Shown: piece after piece, positions 59,173-64,000 of the stretch
Numbering within the stretch: the stretch's first letter is position 1
Layout of the letters: every line of letters starts with the position of its first letter
Assembly: GCF_014647975.1 (NCBI RefSeq)
Contig: NZ_BMQF01000007.1
Span: forward strand, 310,001-374,000
Direction of reading: 5' to 3'
DNA: 64,000 nucleotides
From: Streptomyces fumigatiscleroticus
GTDB lineage: Bacteria > Actinomycetota > Actinomycetes > Streptomycetales > Streptomycetaceae
Notes under the pieces: model-generated
The model's database searches: none
What the model saw: only the letters and a program-made list of their open reading frames with translations
What the model was told of the DNA's origin: nothing
Translations under genes and position numbers: made by a program

Positions 59173-62100
59173 GGTTCCCCCGACCCTGCGTGGGCTCCTC
59201 GATCGCCCGCGTCACCAGGCCGGCGAGCTCGCCGACCTCGGGCGCGCGCATGATGCCGTGGTGGTCCGCGTCGACGGAGGCGAATGAGAGGCCCGGCCCG
59301 ACCAGCGCGCGCCAGCCCCAGCTCCGGTCCTCGTCCTGCGGCTCGCCCGTGGGCTCGGCGCGGACCAGCAGGACGGGGTAGTCGGGGGTCCGGGTGCTGT
59401 CGTCCGTGTCCTCGCAGAGCCCCTCCAGCGCGGTCATGTTCGACGCGTAGACGTCGAACAGCGTGCGCAGTTCCGCCTCGCCGGCGGTCGGCGGCAGGTG
59501 CCCGTTGCTCTGCATGGCCTCGAGGAGGAGGTCGTACGCCGCGGGTCCGGAGGGCAGTTCGTCGGGCAGCTGAAGCTCGTAGTGCCAGGCGAAGCGGCCG
59601 ACGAGGACCGACTCGGTCAGCGGCTGCGGCGCGTCACCGGCCTCGTCCTCCTCGTCGTACCTGGGGGCCGGGCAGTCGACGATCACCAGCCTGGCCACCT
59701 CCACGCCCTTACGGCGCAGGGCCCGGGCCGTCTCCAGGGCCATCAGTCCGCCGTAGCACCAGCCGATGAGCACCGGCGGCTCGTCGCAAGCCGCGGCGAT
59801 CGTCTCCGCGTAGCTCTCGGCCATCTCGCGGAAGTCCCGGTGCGGCGGCCTTCCGTGCAGCCCCCAGGACTCGACGCCGAGCACGGGCCGGTCGGCCGGG
59901 AGCAGCCGGGCGAGTTCCCAGTAGCTGAGCGTGCTGCCGCCGCCGGGGTGGATGCAGAACACCGGGGCGGCGCCCTTGGCGTGCCGCAGCGGCACCAGGT
60001 TGGAGTCCTGGGCATCGCTGCCGCGCACCAGTTCGGCCATCGCGGCGACGGTCCGCGCCTTGAAGATCGCGGACATCGGGAGCCGGCAGCCGAAGGCGGC
60101 GTTGGTGCGGGAGATCAGCTTGATGGCGCGCAGCGAGTGTCCGCCGAGCTCGAAGAAGTCGTCCTCGGGTGAGATGCCGTCCATGCCCAGGGCCTCGGCC
60201 CACAGCACGAGCAGCCGCTGTTCGACGGCGTCGCGCGGGCGGCCGGCCCGGGTGCGCTGCGCCTCCACCGGCGTCAGTGCCTTCCGGTCGAGTTTGCCGT
60301 TGCGGGTCAGCGGAAGCCGTGGCAGGACCTGCCATCCGGTCGGGACCAGGGCCGCGGGCAGCTCGTCACCGAGAGCCTTCCGCAGGTCTGCGACCGACGG
60401 GGCGCTCTCCTCGGTGGCTCCCACGACGTAGGCGTCGAGGTGGGACACCAAGCCGTTCTCGTCGGTGCGCGCGACCACGGCCGCGGCGCGCACGCCGGGT
60501 CGGCGGTGCAGCAACGCCTCGACCTCACCGAGTTGGAGCCGGTAGCCGCGCAGTTTGACCTGGTCGTCGAGGCGGCCGATGATCTCGACGCCGACACCGG
60601 GCACCACTCGGCCGACATCGCCGGACCGGTAGCCTCCCTCGTCGCCGGGGCGGCCGAAGCCGGTGCGGCCCTTGTCGAGTTCAGACAGGTAGCCGAGGGC
60701 GACGCCGGGGCCGCTGATCAGCACCTCGCCGGGGCACCACGGCGGCAACGGCCGGCCCCCGCCGTCGACGACGGTCAGCGTGTTCCGCCCGAGGCCGGTG
60801 CCCACCGGTACCGAGGAGCACCGCGCGTCGACCGCCGCCTCCAGCGGCAGGCACGAGGCTCCGATGGTGGTCTCCGTGGGCCCGTAGTGGTTGAAGACCC
60901 TCAGCGCGGGGGCGAGTTCGCGCAGCCGGTCGTGCAGCGCGCGTGGCAGCGGCTCGCCGCCGAGCACCAGCACCTCGCGCGGGAGCAACTCCCGCGGGTC
61001 GTCGGCCTCGGCCAGCAGTGCGGAGAGGTGCGAGGGCACGAGCTTCATCGCGGCCACGGGGTGGGCGCGCAGCCGTTCGGCGAGCGCCCGCGGGCTGGTG
61101 GCGACGTCCGTGTCGAAGAGATGGACGCAGCCGCCGCTCGCGAGCGTGGGGAACACGGCCGTGTAGGAGAGGTCAGCGGCCAGCGTGGACACGGCCGCGA
61201 ACCCGGCGCCGTCCGGCAGCCCGAACCGGTCCAGCGCCGCGTCGGCGTAGTGGGCCAGCTGGCGGTGGCCCACCACGACGCCCTTCGGCAGCCCCGAGGT
61301 ACCCGAGGTAAAGATCACGTACGCGGGGCCCTCGGCGGTGACCGAGTCCGGCGTGCGGTCGGCGGCCGGCCCGTCGAGGTCCGGCACGGGCAGCGACGGG
61401 ACGGAGAGCGCCACCTGCGCTGCGGCCCGGGGCACCAGCACCGGTGCGGAACCGAGCTGGCCGACCACGGTCTCGATGCGCTCCGTGGGCCACGCCGGGT
61501 CGACGGGCGCGAACGCGGCCCCGGCCAGCCAGATGCCGAGCATCGCGGCCAGCGTGTCCGCCGATGCCGGGGCCAGCAGGGGTATCCGGTCGCCGGCCCG
61601 TACTCCCCGCATGCGCAGCAGGGCACCGACCGCCTCGGCCCGCCGGGCCAGTTCGCGGTAGGTGAGCGTCTCGTCCCCGCTGCGTACGGCTGCCAGATCA
61701 GGGGTTCGCCCGGTCTGCTCCAGGAAGCGTCGCAGCACCGTCTCGTGCTCGTCGGCGAGTTCGGCCGCCGGCTCGGGCACGGCGGCCGCGACCAGACGCA
61801 GCGTGCCCGCGGCCCGCCCGGGATCGGCGAGGGCGTCGGCGAGCAGCTGCTCGTACGCCTCGGCGAGCGGCACCAGGTCATCGGGGGCGATCCGGGCGCC
61901 GGTGCCCGCGAAGGTCAGGAACAGGCTCTCGGGGCCCTCGGTGCACTCCAGGTGGAGCGTGCCGGGCGTCTCGGACCTGTCGAGGAGCCCCGGTTCGATG
62001 ACCGCGGCCCAGGGGTCCCGCTGGTGGCGGAAGGAGAGTACGGGGCCCAATTCGCCGCTGACGGCGGTCTGCGGGTCGCACTGGCACTCCTTGGCCACGG

Positions 62101-62986
62101 CGTTCCGCAGGGCACCGGCCGCGGTACGCGCGGCGCTCGCGTACGCGTCCTCCGGGTCGAGGGGCAGACGCGTGGCCACCGGGCGGTCGAACGGACCGGG
62201 CATTGCGCTGAGTCCGTCCGCGGAGCGCCCGTCCGTGACCACCAGGACCCGGTCGTCACTGTTGTGGGTGTAGCGCGCGTACAGGGAGCGCCACGCGGCG
62301 AGCAGCAGCGCCGCCTCGTCCACGTCGAGGTCACGGGCGACGGCGCGCAGCCGCTGCAGCACGGGGCCCTGGACCGTCAGGGTGAGCGTCTCGGGTGCGG
62401 CGTCGGGGTCGCACACCCGGTCGGGCGCGAGGAACGGGAGCGCGGTCCGTGTGCCGGCTGTCTCCTCCGTATCCTCGGCAGGGTCCGCCGCGGCGAGTTC
62501 GTCGGTGAGCCAGCCGGCGACGTCGGCGTACTGCAGCCGCTCCTGCGCGGTCTGCGCGTCGCCGTCCCGGAGTTCCTCGCCGAGCAGGAAACCGGTGATC
62601 AGGCTCCAGGTCGTCCGGTCCACGCTCAGCCGCGGCAGACCCAGGCGCAGCAGGGTGCCGTCCGGGCTGTCGGTGTGCTCGACCGTGAGCTCGCCGGCCC
62701 GCAGCAGCGTGCTGCCGAGCGGTCCGGGCCCGACGTCGGCCGGTCCGGCCGCGTCCACCACCTGGACGGGGAGCCGCAGCCCGGGAAGGGCCACGTACCT
62801 GGTCCGCAGGATCTCGTGCTCCTCGACCAGTGCGGTCAGCCGCCCGGCCAGCAGGCCGGCGCCGATCCTCGACGGGCAGCGCACGCTGCACTCGGCCCTG
62901 TTCTGTGCGCCCTCCCGCAGGTAGACCGCCTGCTGCTGGGGCGAAAGCTGGTAACCCTCGATCTGCTCGGGCTCGACCGCGGTCAT
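59165..62986 (-). CDS. NRPS: dead C-like domain-A(Asp)-T-TE with cysteine nucleophile
   Basis: 1273-aa synthetase. The condensation-like domain (about 10-410) has P118-R-L-S-V-D-R124 where HHxxxDG should be, so both catalytic histidines are gone. The adenylation domain code reads DLTKVGHIGK, the known aspartate code. Carrier S951 (LGGHSLRA). The thioesterase (about 1000-1273) has GWC1077YGG instead of GxSxG; the His is in DADHHGIM. With the adjacent TauD-like enzyme it probably makes beta-hydroxyaspartyl thioester. ATG 62986 is chosen for ACGGGGGA 6 bases upstream; ATG 62992 (ATGA overlap) is also possible. Confidence 0.92.
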
Positions 62987-62988
62987 CG

Positions 62989-63981
62989 TCATTCCCCCGT
63001 ACATTCGTTCTGAGATCCGTCGTGCTCGTCGGTCATCGCCACCAGGACCCGGCGCGGGCCCTCGTACGGGTCCCGCCCGTGCGAGACGAGCATGTTGTCG
63101 ATCAGCAGGACATCGCCCTCCTGCCAGGGCTCGCGCACCGTCTCGGCGTCGAAGGCCGCGCGCACCTCGTCGAGCACGGCGTCCTCGATGGACTCGCCGT
63201 CCCCGAAATAGACCTGCCGCGGGATGTCCGCGGGGTCGCCGTCCAGCAGTTCGGCGCTCACCTCGGCGGGCAGCGCGGAGGTGTGGAAGAGGTGGGCCTG
63301 GTTGAACCAGAGTTCCGCCCCGGTCACCGGGTGCTCGATCACGGCCTGGCAGATCTGCGAGGTGCGCAGCTGGTCATCCCCGTACCAGGTGAACTCGATG
63401 CCCTGGGCCCGGCAGAGCGCCTCGACCTCGGTGCGGTCCTCGGTCTCGAACGCCTGCTGCCAGCGCAGGTCGAACCCGGTCCCGTAGTTGCGCACGTACC
63501 GCACCCCGCGCCGCGCGAACTCGTCCAGCAGCGAGCGGTCCAGGCGTGCCGCGACCCGGCGGCTGTCCGCGAGCGGTGTCGCGCCGCCCGCGACGGCCGC
63601 CTGGTGGCAGTAGAACCACAGGTACGTCGGCCAGATCCGCGCATAGGCCATCTCGTTGTGCTGCGGGATGGTCTGGTCGGCGGGGTACTCGGTCGACGTG
63701 TACACCCCGGCCACGTCCGCGCGGCTGCGCGGCGTCGATCCGTAGGTGTAGTTGAGCAGCTCCGGGGACCACGACTTGACGACGGCGTGGAAGTCCTCGG
63801 CGTCGGATATGGGGAAACCCCGGAACAGCACCGCGCCGCGTTCGCCCAGCAGAGTCTCCACGCGGGAGCGGTTCGTGCGCACCCAGTGGGCGAGGTCCAC
63901 CGAGGGCGCCGTGGGCTCGACCACGGAGATGACGGAATGCCGGCTGTGGCTGACGGACACCAGTTCCTGCGTGCCGGACAC
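62989..63981 (-). CDS. TauD/SyrP-like Fe(II)/2-oxoglutarate dioxygenase
   Basis: 330-aa dioxygenase of the TauD/TfdA family. Iron ligands H108 and E110 (QHNEMAY) and H301 (VSHGRDPYEGPRR), with the 2-oxoglutarate-binding Arg following. The HNEMAY context resembles SyrP, which beta-hydroxylates carrier-bound aspartate. It is coupled to the Asp-activating NRPS, supporting that role. GTG at 63981 is used, but no in-frame stop precedes it within the window, so the start may lie beyond the right edge; it is the most upstream visible gene of the operon. Confidence 0.88.
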   Translation of the reverse strand: MSGTQELVSVSHSRHSVISVVEPTAPSVDLAHWVRTNRSRVETLLGERGAVLFRGFPISDAEDFHAVVKSWSPELLNYTYGSTPRSRADVAGVYTSTEYPADQTIPQHNEMAYARIWPTYLWFYCHQAAVAGGATPLADSRRVAARLDRSLLDEFARRGVRYVRNYGTGFDLRWQQAFETEDRTEVEALCRAQGIEFTWYGDDQLRTSQICQAVIEHPVTGAELWFNQAHLFHTSALPAEVSAELLDGDPADIPRQVYFGDGESIEDAVLDEVRAAFDAETVREPWQEGDVLLIDNMLVSHGRDPYEGPRRVLVAMTDEHDGSQNECTGE

Positions 63982-64000
63982 GGCGACACGGCGACGGATG

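Overview
This window is high-GC actinobacterial DNA, almost certainly a Streptomyces chromosome arm-core segment near the replication origin. Codon third positions are overwhelmingly G/C, GTG and TTG starts are common, and stop/start overlaps (ATGA, GTGA, TGATG) link most operons. One perfect Streptomyces-type parS palindrome (16665-16678) lies inside coding DNA. Such sites cluster around oriC, and the gene order from 1 to about 43 kb matches from memory the S. coelicolor core region just left of oriC (two bkd operons, an orphan response regulator, paired Ser/Thr kinases, the paa genes).

1-23.7 kb: a K15-type DD-peptidase; a first branched-chain 2-oxoacid dehydrogenase operon (bkdA-bkdB-bkdC, minus strand) divergent from an orphan LuxR-type response regulator; an APH-like phosphotransferase; two divergent membrane Ser/Thr kinases; a Bpa-type proteasome activator; a membrane-anchored low-complexity protein; a quinone oxidoreductase; a DrrAB-type ABC exporter; a potassium channel with RCK domain coupled to moeA and a mobA-like gene; and a second bkd operon with its Lrp/AsnC regulator bkdR divergent from it.

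23.9-34.8 kb: phenylacetate catabolism. A TetR repressor is coupled to a 3-hydroxyacyl-CoA dehydrogenase, divergent from paaN, and a separate paaABCDE operon encodes the phenylacetyl-CoA epoxidase. Three copies of the palindrome ACCGNN(C/T)GNNCGGT sit upstream of paaH/paaN, paaA and the second bkd operon, suggesting one TetR regulator controls all three. Between them lies a coupled DUF5819-HTTM-TrmH operon.

34.8-43.2 kb: rhodanese, a J-domain-like coiled-coil protein, a DUF2252 protein, and a MacB/FtsX-type ABC transporter divergent from a two-component system with an inverted repeat between them.

43.2-44.6 kb is a gene-poor, less G/C-biased junction with one GNAT gene. From 44.6 kb to the right edge runs one minus-strand operon that looks like an accessory natural-product cluster: a TauD/SyrP-like Fe(II)/2-oxoglutarate hydroxylase, an NRPS with a catalytically dead condensation-like domain, an Asp-specific adenylation domain (DLTKVGHIGK) and a thioesterase with a cysteine nucleophile, a two-module NRPS, a KS-AT-T-Cy-A(Cys)-T hybrid, a type II thioesterase, a 67-residue protein of unknown function, and a cysteine dioxygenase. 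The predicted building blocks are two amino acids, one malonate unit, a cysteine-derived thiazoline and a probably beta-hydroxylated aspartate. I do not recognise the product. The cluster continues beyond the window.
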